Origin: Cladopsammia gracilis
Taxonomy: Eukaryota > Cnidaria > Anthozoa > Scleractinia > Dendrophylliidae
Length of the DNA: 64,000 bases
Direction of reading: 5' to 3'
Assembly: GCA_022457155.1 (NCBI GenBank)
Contig: JAJGOT010000588.1
Span: forward strand, 248,501-312,500
Part shown: positions 34,491 through 44,320 of the stretch, one piece after another
How the letters are laid out: each line of letters begins with the position of its first letter
How positions within the stretch are numbered: position 1 is the stretch's first letter
Translations under genes and position numbers: made by a program
The notes under the pieces: model-generated
Database searches by the model: none
What the model was told of the DNA's origin: nothing
Seen by the model: the letters and a program-made list of their open reading frames with translations, nothing else

Positions 34491-37400
34491 AATATCCATA
34501 TGGAAACGTCTCGATACCTGATTCAGTCTTCACCATACACCGTTTATCGTAACACATCCGAAAGTCTTTTTTCTGGTACTTATTTACAACCTGTTTTGTA
34601 GAGGGATCCCGAGTTATCGCTCGCTCGTTTACGGTTGTTATTCGTTCCTTTTGACCTTCGATGATCTGTTTCATCGTTTTTTGATTTATATATTGACTAT
34701 TTTTATGATTCAGAGTGAAACCTTTGACCTTACATTCCATCTTCCCATCACTTGTACTGTAACTGTATGATTTTGGACCAGAACCGCACCAATTCGTAAT
34801 ATAGTGTCCATTTAACTCATCGGTTAGATCACCGAGGCTGTCACCTGTTTCGATACGCTGTCCCCCTTCACGTTCGATATACCAACAGCTGTCGGTGTCA
34901 AAACCGAGAACCTGATCACCGAGTTTGTCTAACACTTCATACAGCATCATTCTAGCGTGGCTGGTTGTGAAAGCAGCAATAAATATGTTTGTGTTATTAC
35001 TATTATCAACGAACTGGTCTTTCAAGTTGTAAGTCATTTCAACCATCTCTTCGTTTAAGAATTGAATGTTCAGATCGTCTATGCTTTCATCTAACAAGAT
35101 CTTGTAAAAATTAGGTGGTTCAGTGACGTACACAGTCTGATTCATGTTATTACGCTGACCAAACTTTCCCCATAAACTACACAGAGACAACTTTGAGATT
35201 GCCCTCCTTCCAGGATTGTACCGAATCTCATCAAGCTCGATTCCTAACTTTGATTCAACAACTGACCGGTACTCATCAACACTCTTATATGTACAACCTT
35301 GACCGGTCTTCAGTTCACTTGATTCCATCTTGATTTTCATGAATTTTCTTACATAAGTCTTGAAAAGGTTAGCGGATTTAGCCTCGAAATGCCACACCTC
35401 GTGTATGTTTAGTACCTTGTACCCTTTACAAATCGCCACATTCAATTCATTTGTGCACCATGTTCCGATGAATGATCGTTCATCATCTGTATGTGTACAT
35501 TCCTGAATCTTATTTTCAGCGCACACTCTACAGAGCGGAAATAGCAGCTTTTCAGCCTTATCGCATTTTATTTTTACCGGCAACACAGGATGATAAAGAC
35601 CTCTTGGAGGTAAAACTTTACATTTCACAAAACCAAACCAATTCTCATCGTACTCTTGAGGAGGAACAGATATCTTTGTAGGATGACCTACCGGATAATC
35701 CTTGTAGAATTGAACCGTTGAATATAAACTAACAAAGTCGACATATCTACCTTTCTCACCTTTTTTGAATGTGTAGGTCGGTTTTGTTACATTTGTTCGT
35801 CCACCAAAAAATGCGTCCCTAGGATTAAGAGGTCCTACAAATTCCCGAAACCGCGTTTTTAGAAATTTACCAAACTCTTTCTCCTTTTTCAGTTCACATT
35901 CGTAAACCTCAACCAGTTCATACCCGGCAGCTCTAATTTTATCGTTTTTCGCTACCGTCCTCTTTCTTAGAGTTAACATATCCATCTGATTTTTTTGTGT
36001 TGATTGTGTCGCATGTATAGCACTTCTCACAACCGTGCCAAAAACATCCTTGAAATTCGTAGACCTTATTCCCACAAAACCCGTCAACCTTTCCGATATC
36101 TGGTAAAGTTTCTTCACCACCGTTCAGAGCGTGTTTTATGTTAACACCATCTCTCTGAGAAATCCAATCTAACCATGCGATGCTACTTTTACTGTAGTTC
36201 TCTCCACGTGTAATTTCCTTTACAACAGCGATCTTTTCACAAGGCATGTGGTTACTTCTGTACATGGTCATGCATACAGAAGCGATGGTTATATATTGAA
36301 GAGGGTCAATGTTACCTAACTCGATATACTGTTCTCGAAAAATCAACATACCTCTTCTGAGGATGTCTACATCACTATCACAGTAATCTCTCAGCTCCTT
36401 CTTCATGTCAAACACATAGTTTTCATCAATACGTTGTTGGTACCATTTTAGGAATTCCTTTCTCGCTGAAGGTTTCATCTGATCATAATCATAGTATTTC
36501 TTATCAGGAATCGGCCCTACATAGTTTTGGTTACACTTTGTGTTGAATAAATGTGGAAAATACCCCTTTTTCAACTCTTTCAAACCAAATGTCTTTGGGA
36601 ACGATGATAGTGGACCAGCGTTAAAGTTTATAGAATCAATAAATCTAGCACCCTCAGCCTTCATAGACATAATCTTTGTTCCGTTGTAAATAATATTGGG
36701 TTTCACTCTGTTCTCTATACACCAATTTCGAATAAACTGAGCATCGTAACTTTTTGCATTGTGAGCTATGAAGGTATACCCTTCATACTCCTTGGAAAAA
36801 ATAAATTTACAAAATTCGTCGAGCGTTTCAAATGTATTTTTATTTCCATAAAAATCGTGACAGATGGCTAAATTGACCTCATGAACACCGGTCTCCTGAA
36901 TCGCTTCGAAATCATAGAACATGTATTTATCAGTTCTTGCCTGACAAGGATAACACTTATTTTCAGGAGTACATCCGTAACCTTCACATTTTCCACCCTT
37001 ACACCTCGTTGTAGACATGAAACAAAGATGTTCATTCATATCACAGTACTCCCCACAATTATTACACTTCGAATATCCGCAGATGTGATTCTTTAGGCCA
37101 TCATTTTCAGAAGATGTAATTGTACGCTCACATTTCAAACATTTACCTACTTTTTTACACACAGTATCGTTTTTAATCCCTAAGGATCGTTCACGTAGAT
37201 GCTCCATAAAACAATCTACTCCGAAGAAAGACCTATTGCACTTATCGCATGGAATTGGCGGTTTAGAGCACTTTTTCACTCCGTGTGGAAAGTACTTGAA
37301 GCATGCTGTACATTTTGCGGGGCATCTATGACAATCGCGTTTTGTATACGGCTTTTTACAGGTGTGACAATAATAATCTTTACTCAAGAACGCTGGCATA

Positions 37401-38666
37401 CTTGTGATAACGTCGAAGTGGTTTTTGTTTTTGTAAAGGTATATCATCTGTCCATCGTACTCATTTTCAGTAGTGAAAATCAGATCATTGAACTGATCGC
37501 CGTCTACAATGTTTATCTGAATCTTAAGATGTTCCGCGAATCTCTTTACATCTTCGAGGGTTGAACCGGTTTCCTCGTTAATTTCGACTCAAGCTTCTTT
37601 ATGAAGTTTGATAGCTTCGTCTTTCTGCAGTTTTCTCGACCTATTGAATCCATCCTGTAGCTGAGTTTTTGTCCATTTTTGTTTATTTATGTTTACACGA
37701 GCCGTCACTATTGCTCGTGCAAGACAGATTGAGTCATTATTTTTGATTGTGATTATACTCTTTTTATCGCTGGCATTTAATTTTGTCACACGTAATCGGC
37801 CCATACCCCGGGGAACCTTTACCGACTGAATTTCTATTTTGACCTCGGGGAGCGGTACATCCTTGTATTCAATGAATCTAGCTATCTCTTCGACGAGATC
37901 CATTGAAATATGATCTGTGATTGTGATTCGTTTTGTACTGACCGGTTTATGCCAACTCATGACTAAGTATCCATCGAATCTTGTCACCGTTTTGTAACCC
38001 TCTCTCTTTTATTACTCTGAGCCCTATTTCTAACAGTAATTTATCAATATCGAATATTTCACGAGGGTTTACTATTTTAACTTTGAATATATCGAAAAAC
38101 GATTTGAACTTCTTACTTGTATTCTCACCTACCTTAACGATTTCATAAGGATGTTCATGCGAAGCTATTCCTTTCAAGTTGTCAAGAGCGTTCTTGAGTG
38201 AATTTCGTTTTGAAACCAAGTTGTGTTTCTGTTTTTTGTTATTTTTCAACTTTTTATCCACCTTTTGGAGTTTTTTCTTGAGCCGCTTGATCTGTTTATC
38301 TTTAGCTTTATTGTTCACCAGTTCAACCGGTGAGGGTGCTTCAAAGTTTTTCTCTTCTCTTTTCTGCCTGCGGGTTTGTTTGGGTTTCATCTCATAAGGT
38401 TTTGGTCCTGTTTTTGGCGGTCTATGCGTAGCTGATGGGGGAGGTGGTACTTCTTCATCTATAAAATTAACGATACTGCGTGGTGGGGGAGGTGAAGGTT
38501 CATCTATAAAATTAACGATACCGCGTGGTGGGGGAGGTGTTGGTGCTCGCTTGAACAGATACTCTTCGATACGGTTGATCAGCTCCGCCTTCCTCAAACG
38601 TGAATAACCTTTCAAACCGCTTTCCCGCGCAATTGCCCTAAGCTGTTGAACAGTTTGTGAATCCAT
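34489..38666 (-). pseudogene. polB: Protein-primed type B DNA polymerase of Polinton B, broken
   Basis: It starts at 38,666 with a SAP/HeH-like module (QQLRAIARESGLKGYSRLRK), a triplicated Pro-rich/FIDE repeat (about residues 42-82) and a Lys-rich coiled coil. Then come the pre-exonuclease region (KKSIITIKNNDSICLARAIV), a Cys-rich zinc cluster (YCHTCKKPY, CPAKCTACF), and exonuclease motifs FYDFEA, FIAHNAKSYDAQF and YCDSDVDILRRG. Polymerase motifs are FVSLYSTVQF (A), SLCSLWGKFG (B) and GFDTDSCW (C). Unlike element A it has no endonuclease VII insert. Lesions: a frame change at 37,947-37,987, in-frame TGA at 37,591-37,589, and a one-base shift at the A7 run (T7 on +) 35,990-35,996. Open pieces are 38666-37947, 37987-37589, 37588-about 35,990 and about 35,990-34,489. 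Confidence 0.9.
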
Positions 38667-38709
38667 ATTAATTGAATCATGCTCAAGATTTTTTTAATAC
38701 CATTTTTAA

Positions 38710-38737
38710 TTTTCATTTCACGTTCATGAAATGAAAA
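38710..38737. promoter_or_regulatory. Gene-boundary hairpin TTTCATTTC-N8-GAAATGAAA (copy 1)
   Basis: A perfect 9-10-bp stem with an 8-nt loop lies between the integrase stop (38,747) and the polymerase start (38,666). The same arms and loop length occur at 49,841-49,866 and 50,630-50,655. Confidence 0.6.
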
Positions 38738-38746
38738 GAATTCTAT

Positions 38747-39735
38747 TCACCGCAGATCTTTCAATTCTTTTAGATCTACCCAAGAGTTGAATTTATCGCT
38801 ATACCCGCTCCACTTCACTAACGCTTTACCTTTTCGAGCATCTCGTCGAATCACTTTCTCAATACGAAAGATGGTCTGTTTAGCCTTCTGCAGCTCTTCC
38901 TTATAGAAAGAACCCGTTATCTCCTCACCCAATTCATCTTTCAGTTTATAAGTTATAGGGTTAGTGTATCGAATCTTATCGACAGTAAAAATCTCTTCAG
39001 TCCAATTTGGTGTGTAACCTTTATCGAAAACAGGGCGTTTGTATTTTGATATTCGAACTTTATCCCCAACTTTAAATTTTGATCGTCGAGGTTGTGTACG
39101 TTTCATCTTACCGTACAGATTTAAGTAAACAGCACTTTCATTCTTTTTCTTCGACGCTTCCACAGGTGTCATACCGATGCTTCGGTGTTTTGAATTATTG
39201 TATTCTACCACCAGCCTCGGCAACGCGTCAAGATATTTTGTATTGTTTTGAACGGTAAATTGTTTGAACATTTTCTCTTTTATCGTACGGTTCCATCGTT
39301 CACAAACACTAGATTTTTCTTCATTCTCTGTCGAATACATCACTATCTTATTTTTATCCAACAGTTCTTTCATATTCTTGTTGTAATACTCTTTACCCTT
39401 AACCACCCACAGCATTTTCGGTTTTCTTCCTTTCTTGAATAGCGATTTGAACGCTTCTGCGACACTCTCTCCCTTTTTATTCTTCAGCGGTACAATCCAA
39501 CCGTATTTACTGAAAACATCTAACACCATGAGAAGATATCGATATCCCTTATTCCACTAACTAAATTTCTGCATTTCAACAAGGTCGGAGCACCATATCT
39601 CATCGATTCCGTTTACAATAACACGCCGCCGAGTAAACTTTCGTCTTATGGGTTTATGTACTTCGTATGCAAGCTTTTCTTGCCACGTCTCTACGTTTCT
39701 ACTCGGCGGCCTTATCCGTTTCCCAACCCAAGTTT
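38747..39735 (-). pseudogene. int: Retroviral-type integrase with C-terminal chromodomain, inactivated
   Basis: The integrase would insert Polinton DNA and create the 6-bp duplication. The catalytic core shows the first Asp in EIWCSDLVEM, the Glu in SSVCERWNRTIK, and VFSKYGWIVPLK. A chromodomain (FRIEKVIRRDARKGKALVKW, then WSGYSDKFNSW) ends the protein and probably steers target choice. Defects: TAG at 39,559-39,557 just after the first catalytic Asp, and the second catalytic Asp is replaced by Val (LWVVKGKEYY; codon GTT at 39,403-39,401). There is no start codon upstream of the core in this frame; it runs directly on from the phospholipase gene in the -1 frame. In related elements the two are commonly one fused protein (recalled, not checked). 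Confidence 0.85.
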
Positions 39736-40345
39736 TTGTTTTACGTCGATAGTATTTCTAGCTAACCAGTGACCCCATTGTCGATCACTATAGGGCACGC
39801 TATCCAAAGCTTTCACCATTTTTCTATCCGCATCGTTTTTACATTTTCGCGGGTCAGGCTTATTTACGCACACAGAATAATCAACGTCATGCTGCATCGC
39901 TATGGCATCCGTTTTACCCGTCGGCTGTTCGTAGATCTCCAGTATTTTACCTGTTTCCGGATCATATCTTAATTGTGTATCTATGTCATTGTATGGTCCT
40001 GTGTATTTATGCCCGGGGAAATGTCCAACCACCTTTCGGTTTCGGAAGCTTACCGATCAGCTTATGAATGTCGACACCGCTACCGTGGTGAAGCGGATCG
40101 AGTCTTTTCGATAAGTCTCCCGTGAAACTGTCCAAAGCCTGATCTATATACTTATTAGCGGCTGATTTAATCTTTTTCTTTACAAAGTCTGATTCGATGG
40201 TTTTCGACGCACCTATTCGTCCTAAATTGTAAAGACCTTTCATACCAGCTTTCATAGCTATCTCTCCAAGACTATGACTGTTTTCTACATCAAAAAAGCC
40301 CCTACCTTGTGGGGGCCCAACTAGTTTTCCGAACTCTTAACGAAA
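39712..40345 (-). pseudogene. Phospholipase A2-like domain (parvovirus/Polinton type)
   Basis: The frame from about 40,340 (LVGPPQGRGFFDVENSHSLG) through MKAGMKGLYNLG reaches GSGVDIHKLIGKLPKP. After a one-base shift near 40,020-40,030 it continues as GHKYTGPYNDIDTQ, MQHDVDYSVC and CKNDADRKMVKAL. The YTGPYND calcium-loop-like segment and the His-Asp pair (QHDVDY) resemble the viral phospholipase A2 fold that helps virions leave endosomes. The frame ends in TAA at 39,714-39,712, two codons after an in-phase G_GGA_AAC heptamer (39,724-39,718) beyond which the -1 frame is the integrase. Upstream it is separated from the zinc ribbon (40,479) by another frame change near 40,335. Confidence 0.65.
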
Positions 40346-40479
40346 CGGGTTTTCTTGATTCCGCAATTAGCGCAAGTGCACCAAAAATAAGGCCGGCCGT
40401 TGGTGGCTATCTCATAACCGGACGGTTCAGTACAGCCGGTTTTTATTTTTTCCTTAACACAATACGTTAGCGACTCCAT
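40321..40479 (-). CDS. Short zinc-ribbon protein (DUF5679-like)
   Basis: A 52-codon frame starts at 40,479 inside a palindromic gene-boundary element. It contains YCVKEK, then C in KTGC, and a WCTCANCGIKKTRFV ribbon half. Short proteins or N-terminal domains of this type (YCVKC...CxxCGxKKxRF) are common in large DNA viruses and Polintons; I recall them as DUF5679-like. One knuckle position (VKE instead of VKC) is not Cys here, so zinc binding may be weakened. A frame change near its end probably separates it from the phospholipase domain, to which it may once have been fused. Confidence 0.55.
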   Translation of the reverse strand: MESLTYCVKEKIKTGCTEPSGYEIATNGRPYFWCTCANCGIKKTRFVKSSEN

Positions 40480-40505
40480 TTTATTATACGATCTGTATAA
40501 TAAAA
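40479..40505. promoter_or_regulatory. Palindromic gene-boundary element, copy 1
   Basis: TTTTATTATAC (40,479-40,489), loop GATCT, GTATAATAAAA (40,495-40,505). On the minus strand the last bases lead straight into the start codon (AATAAAATGG). Relatives lie at 44,273-44,299 and 48,111-48,139. Confidence 0.6.
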
Positions 40506-40518
40506 TCTTTAATTTTAA

Positions 40519-40986
40519 TTACACAAAATATTTTTTAATAAATTTTTCATTATAGTTTTGATTATCAATTTTGAATCTACTTAAGCAATCATAAAATGAT
40601 TTTTTGTAAATATTATCAAGAAAATATAAACAATAATAACCGCATCTTACTGATTTTATAGCTTGAAACGGGTAACCGATATTATATTGATATTCCATAC
40701 GTAATTTATTAGCATAATCAATGAAATCTTGTGGCGGTGGTAAACAAAACGAATCAAAATAATATATGAGATTTTTATTTTTTACAAATGTTGCTACCCA
40801 ATGTGTACCGTTCCCTATCTTATCATCAAGATTAATTATACAACAACCTGTTTTATGTATATGATTTACCGTTTGATCTCTCGAAAAAATACCTTTGAAA
40901 TCAGGTATTTTTAAGTAATTTATCCATTCAAGGAGGTCAAAATTACTTAGCGGTACATCTTTAAATTTGGGTTTTTTTCACCCCAT
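40519..40986 (-). pseudogene. Adenain-like cysteine protease of Polinton B
   Basis: The triad is complete: His in GTHWVATF, Asp in YYFDSFCL, Cys in RCGYYCLYFL; the region SNFDLLEW and FKGIFSRD is typical of the N-terminus of Polinton proteases. From 40,977 to the TAA at 40,521-40,519 (about 152 codons) the frame is open. However, the only upstream ATG in frame (40,986-40,984) is followed two codons later by TGA (40,980-40,978), so no normal start remains. It overlaps the end of the 254-aa gene, whose frame contains an in-phase A_AAA_AAC heptamer (40,977-40,971) from which a -1 shift would enter the protease frame. A C-to-T change in a CpG is the simpler reading: decay, not design. Confidence 0.75.
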
Positions 40987-41711
40987 GATCCGTAAAAAGG
41001 TGGAGGATAGTATGGATACTTTGGAGAAATCTGTAATCCTTTTCCGCCAACGTTCGTTGGCGGTTTTGGTACCTGTAATCCTCCGCCTTCTCTTGGTGAT
41101 ACCGCTAATCCTTTTCCAAAAAGTTTTGAAGCTAATTCGATAGCCATAGGAATTCCGATTGCAGCAAGTGTTCCTAAAAATCCTCCATTTATCTGTCTTT
41201 GCGTAGGTTTAAATGTTATACCGCTACCGCTTTGCATACCTTTTTGTAATAAATTTATTTGTCCTTGTGTTAATTCTTTTAATTTTGCAAGTTGAGGAAG
41301 AAAATCAAACGGTATCGTAATTCCTTTACCAAAAATCTTATCGATACCGAGACTTCCCAAAGCGCTTAACGCTCCTGTAGCCAAATGAGGTACTACTTTT
41401 GTAGCTGCTTTTGTAGCAAAAGGTAACAACTTTGTACCGAGTGATAACAAAGAGGTCCACAAACTTCCACCTTTTATGATCGCTTTACGAATCTGTGTTT
41501 TAGATATTTTGATATCGGTACCGGTACCGTTTTTTAGCGCTTTATTAATCTTATTAATCTGGGTTTTTGTCAACATCAACTCATGCGACCCTTTTAAATT
41601 ATTCTTACTTAACCTTATCGTAATTTCTGAATTATCGCCATATGCTTTTTTCAACTTTTGTAATTGTCCTTGAGACAAATTTAATCCATATGCAAAATAC
41701 GCTGTTGCCAT
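40947..41711 (-). CDS. Minor capsid-like protein with Gly-rich GGFL helix (254 aa)
   Basis: Intact frame. The N-terminal third has two repeats of an L-S-Q-x-Q-x-x-K/L-L pattern (LNLSQGQLQKLKKAYG, LTKTQINKINKAL) and ISKTQIRKAI, followed by hydrophobic Gly-rich helices (GGSLWTSLLSLG, GGFLGTLAAIGIPMAIELA) and a Pro-rich tail (PYYPPPFYGSW). Proteins of this kind sit between capsid and protease genes in Polintons and adintoviruses and are probably internal minor capsid proteins comparable with adenovirus pVI or pX, substrates of the protease. The 3-prime end overlaps the protease frame. Confidence 0.6.
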   Translation of the reverse strand: MATAYFAYGLNLSQGQLQKLKKAYGDNSEITIRLSKNNLKGSHELMLTKTQINKINKALKNGTGTDIKISKTQIRKAIIKGGSLWTSLLSLGTKLLPFATKAATKVVPHLATGALSALGSLGIDKIFGKGITIPFDFLPQLAKLKELTQGQINLLQKGMQSGSGITFKPTQRQINGGFLGTLAAIGIPMAIELASKLFGKGLAVSPREGGGLQVPKPPTNVGGKGLQISPKYPYYPPPFYGSWGEKNPNLKMYR

Positions 41712-41744
41712 TTTTAATTTTATAAAATATAATTTTAATTAGAT

Positions 41745-43043
41745 TTACGCTTTTATTAATAATTTTCCAGATGATGTGTATAACTCTATCTCTTTTTCAT
41801 GTAAAACTAAAGCATTTAATCTATAATTTGTTGGATTTGCTCCGTTTAATTCATATCTAAAAGTAAGTGAAACTACGCTATCTTTTACATCTTCTTCTTG
41901 GTTTCTAAGATTAAAGTATATAATTCCAAAAAGATTTCTGAAATTTGCTCGGTCTATTATTGTTCCGCTTAAAAAGTCGTTGTAAGCGGAACTGTAGGAC
42001 AACAAAGCTCTGTGAAGTCTTGACTCCTCATCTGATGTCATTTCTAATTGAGGATATTGGATGCTATTATTTATTACCAAGTGTGCTCTAGAAAAATATC
42101 GATTATTTGCTCCAATTCTAAATGTTTTGAAAGTAAATATATTTTGTTCCTGATTACTATAACTTGCTTCGGGAACAACCCAGATGAAAACATGTCTCGG
42201 TCTCCTAATACCTGTACTTATTCGAAAGGAGTTATTTACAGATGTTGTTTGTAATATTTCGGTATGTTCTCTCAAATAAGTCCATTTTTTGGGTTTCAAA
42301 TAATTTTCAAGATATTGTTTCATACCTAAGCCGTTGAAAATAATTTTTGGACACCACAATCTTAATTTTGTTAAAATCACTTTACTATCTGGAGCAGCAT
42401 TTTTTCTGAAAATTATATTGTTGTCGTTTTCAAGTTCTATAAGAAGATTTGTCTTGATATTTGGGTGAAGATTATTTTTGAAAGCTGCAAAGTAACTGTA
42501 TAAATTTAGAGGAATCGATATTTTGTTAACAGCTGCAGCATCTGTTAAAATTTTTCTTCTAGCAAAACCTTCGTTATATAGCGCTTGAGCCGGTCGTGCT
42601 TCTGTTGTTCCTGTGGATGAATCTAAATATAAAAATTGATCTTTACCGATCGTATCTGCATAACTTTTTGTATATTTTAAGAGGGAAAGTACGTTCGATG
42701 TTTCATTAGCTCTTGAGTTATTATAAACTGTTATCCCGTTGCATTCAACCTGTATCTGTTTTATAAATGTATGGCCATTAGTTGTAGTACAATCTTGATT
42801 ACCGTTATTTGGTCCTGCTGTTATACCGGTTGCACTATCAGCAAGTGTAACAAGTTTGAAATCTACTTCCAAATATGCGTTATACCAATCGATCGGATTT
42901 GCTTCTGAAGAGTTATCAACTGTGAATCGATAATTATCCTTAACCTGTCTATTATTATTTGCGACATTATCGATTAGCGGTGTTTCCAAATCGAAGGCCA
43001 CGTATTCATATCGTTTGACCAATGCTGGATTTCTAAAACTCAT
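41745..43043 (-). CDS. Putative major capsid protein
   Basis: The 432-aa product is the largest intact virion-type frame. It is beta-rich throughout (for example FRISTGIRRPRHVFIWVVPE, VSLTFRYELNGA), with few charged clusters and no signal peptide or membrane helix, as expected of a double jelly-roll shell protein. The position agrees: it lies between the 133-aa and 254-aa minor capsid-like genes and close to the penton-like gene and protease. It is shorter than typical hexon-like proteins of Polintons, so fold prediction would be decisive. An AT palindrome (43,043-43,067) lies immediately before the start codon. Confidence 0.6.
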   Translation of the reverse strand: MSFRNPALVKRYEYVAFDLETPLIDNVANNNRQVKDNYRFTVDNSSEANPIDWYNAYLEVDFKLVTLADSATGITAGPNNGNQDCTTTNGHTFIKQIQVECNGITVYNNSRANETSNVLSLLKYTKSYADTIGKDQFLYLDSSTGTTEARPAQALYNEGFARRKILTDAAAVNKISIPLNLYSYFAAFKNNLHPNIKTNLLIELENDNNIIFRKNAAPDSKVILTKLRLWCPKIIFNGLGMKQYLENYLKPKKWTYLREHTEILQTTSVNNSFRISTGIRRPRHVFIWVVPEASYSNQEQNIFTFKTFRIGANNRYFSRAHLVINNSIQYPQLEMTSDEESRLHRALLSYSSAYNDFLSGTIIDRANFRNLFGIIYFNLRNQEEDVKDSVVSLTFRYELNGANPTNYRLNALVLHEKEIELYTSSGKLLIKA

Positions 43044-43067
43044 TCTTATTATGAATTATAATAAGAA
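43043..43067. promoter_or_regulatory. Palindrome before the major capsid gene
   Basis: TTCTTATTAT, loop GAATT, ATAATAAGAA: a perfect 10-bp stem abutting the ATG. It is the same layout as the other gene-boundary palindromes but with different stem bases. Confidence 0.5.
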
Positions 43068-43080
43068 ATTATTTTTAAAA

Positions 43081-43482
43081 TTAAATCAAATCATTTACGA
43101 TATTTCTAATATATTGATATTTGTCTTCTTCTTTCTTCTCTTTTTTAGAGTTTTCTTCTTTTAAAAATTTAATAATTTCAACTCCTTTTGTTTCGCCTGA
43201 AGCTCGCGCTGCTGGCTCTTTTTTACCTTTGGATGAAAACTTGTCATAAATTTTTTCACCAAGAACTTCACCAGTTTTTTCTCCTACCTTTTCAGCACCT
43301 TTTTCAATAAGTTTTTCTGCTGCTTTACTGGCTAATTTACTCGCTGTTTTTCCTGTTAATTTGGAACCGATTTTTGTAAATATGTCAAAGAAACCAGAAC
43401 CGCTACCTATAGAGTAATCTACAGAGTTAATATAAGAAATTTCTCCTGTATCAAAATTTCTTATTCTTCTTTGTTCTTCCAT
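43081..43482 (-). CDS. Small basic protein with Gly-led amphipathic helix (133 aa)
   Basis: After a 28-residue N-terminus the sequence GSGSGFFDIFTKIGSKL starts a long Ala/Lys/Gly-rich helix (KTASKLASKAAEKLIEKG), followed by a Lys/Glu-rich tail. The helix is amphipathic and may contact membrane or the inner capsid face, as minor capsid or core proteins do. It is intact, sits between the capsid and penton-like genes, and begins just inside a 33-bp palindrome (43,486-43,518). No family is recognised with certainty. Confidence 0.5.
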   Translation of the reverse strand: MEEQRRIRNFDTGEISYINSVDYSIGSGSGFFDIFTKIGSKLTGKTASKLASKAAEKLIEKGAEKVGEKTGEVLGEKIYDKFSSKGKKEPAARASGETKGVEIIKFLKEENSKKEKKEEDKYQYIRNIVNDLI

Positions 43483-43485
43483 ACG

Positions 43486-43518
43486 TATAATTTTATAAAT
43501 TATAAATAAAATTATACT
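43486..43518. promoter_or_regulatory. Palindrome between 133-aa and penton-like genes
   Basis: GTATAATTTTAT, loop of 9, ATAAAATTATAC: a perfect 12-bp stem. It overlaps the penton stop and precedes the next start. Confidence 0.5.
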
Positions 43519-44273
43519 TCTTTTAACACTACAGTTATGGAAATATCGATATCGTTCAGATCAACATTTCTATCTTCATCGTCAGTTAAGTAAAATGTTA
43601 CTTCAGATATATCTTTTTTATTAATCTTATGCCACAAATAATTCACTCTTGGGTAGATTTCAAAAGGTAAAGACCTTGTTTTTGTATTTGTTGAGAATGT
43701 GAATAAAGTATTACTTCGCTTTCCTGAAACGATCGAATCGCTCAACAAACTACATTTTAGGTAAAGATTATCGACGCTGTTACTGATATTAGGGAAATTT
43801 TTCCCATAGCCGCTGCTCGTTAAAACTTTCGATTCGAATCCGAGTAAAATATTAAAATTTCCACTCGAACTAAAATCGATGCGGTATTCGGTAGATAGTT
43901 GAATAAATACCTTGTAAGTTGTAAGATTAAATAATACGCTAATTCCATATTCATCCGTGTTGGGTATTTTTCCAATCGTTTTGTGGATAAAATCATTTAT
44001 ATCTTCGTAATTATAAATCCCTGATGGAAAAGTAATCGTTTCATATGTTTTACCTTTATCTTTTGATATTTTTAGTTTGTCGTTATCATATTGAGGGCGA
44101 ATGTTGTGCCAACTCGCAGTCATACTAAGATGATCCAATGCTAAATAACATTCTTTATTATCGTCCAATCTCAACTCAGGAGTAAACCTTACAGTAAAAT
44201 TTCCTGGTTTATTATCAGGATTTTGTTTTCTTGCATCTATAGATTTGAAAACTAGCGTTCTGTTAACATCCAT
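43512..44273 (-). CDS. Penton-like minor capsid protein (single jelly-roll type, 253 aa)
   Basis: Intact frame. The pattern LALDHLSMTASWHNIRP, GIYNYEDINDFIHKTI, ILLGFES and YLKCSLLSDSIVSGKRSN followed by VTFYLTDDEDRNVDL is that of the beta-rich penton-type proteins found next to capsid genes in Polintons and adintoviruses; they occupy the fivefold vertices. The length (about 250) fits. The ATG is at the edge of the palindrome 44,273-44,299. The function is inferred from pattern and context. Confidence 0.65.
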   Translation of the reverse strand: MDVNRTLVFKSIDARKQNPDNKPGNFTVRFTPELRLDDNKECYLALDHLSMTASWHNIRPQYDNDKLKISKDKGKTYETITFPSGIYNYEDINDFIHKTIGKIPNTDEYGISVLFNLTTYKVFIQLSTEYRIDFSSSGNFNILLGFESKVLTSSGYGKNFPNISNSVDNLYLKCSLLSDSIVSGKRSNTLFTFSTNTKTRSLPFEIYPRVNYLWHKINKKDISEVTFYLTDDEDRNVDLNDIDISITVVLKEV

Positions 44274-44299
44274 TTTATTATATGATCTGTATAATAAAA
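44273..44299. promoter_or_regulatory. Palindromic gene-boundary element, copy 2
   Basis: TTTTATTATA, loop TGATCTG, TATAATAAAA. It differs from the 40,479 copy at only one position over the whole element, and the penton start codon sits in the same place. Confidence 0.6.
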
Positions 44300-44320
44300 C
44301 TTTTTTATTTTTAATTTTAA

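Noticed and set aside
35979..36000. Programmed -1 shift at A_AAA_AAA in the polymerase
   Set aside because: The heptamer is in phase, but the downstream polymerase frame needs a +1 change, not -1, so an indel or sequencing error in the A7 run is the better reading.
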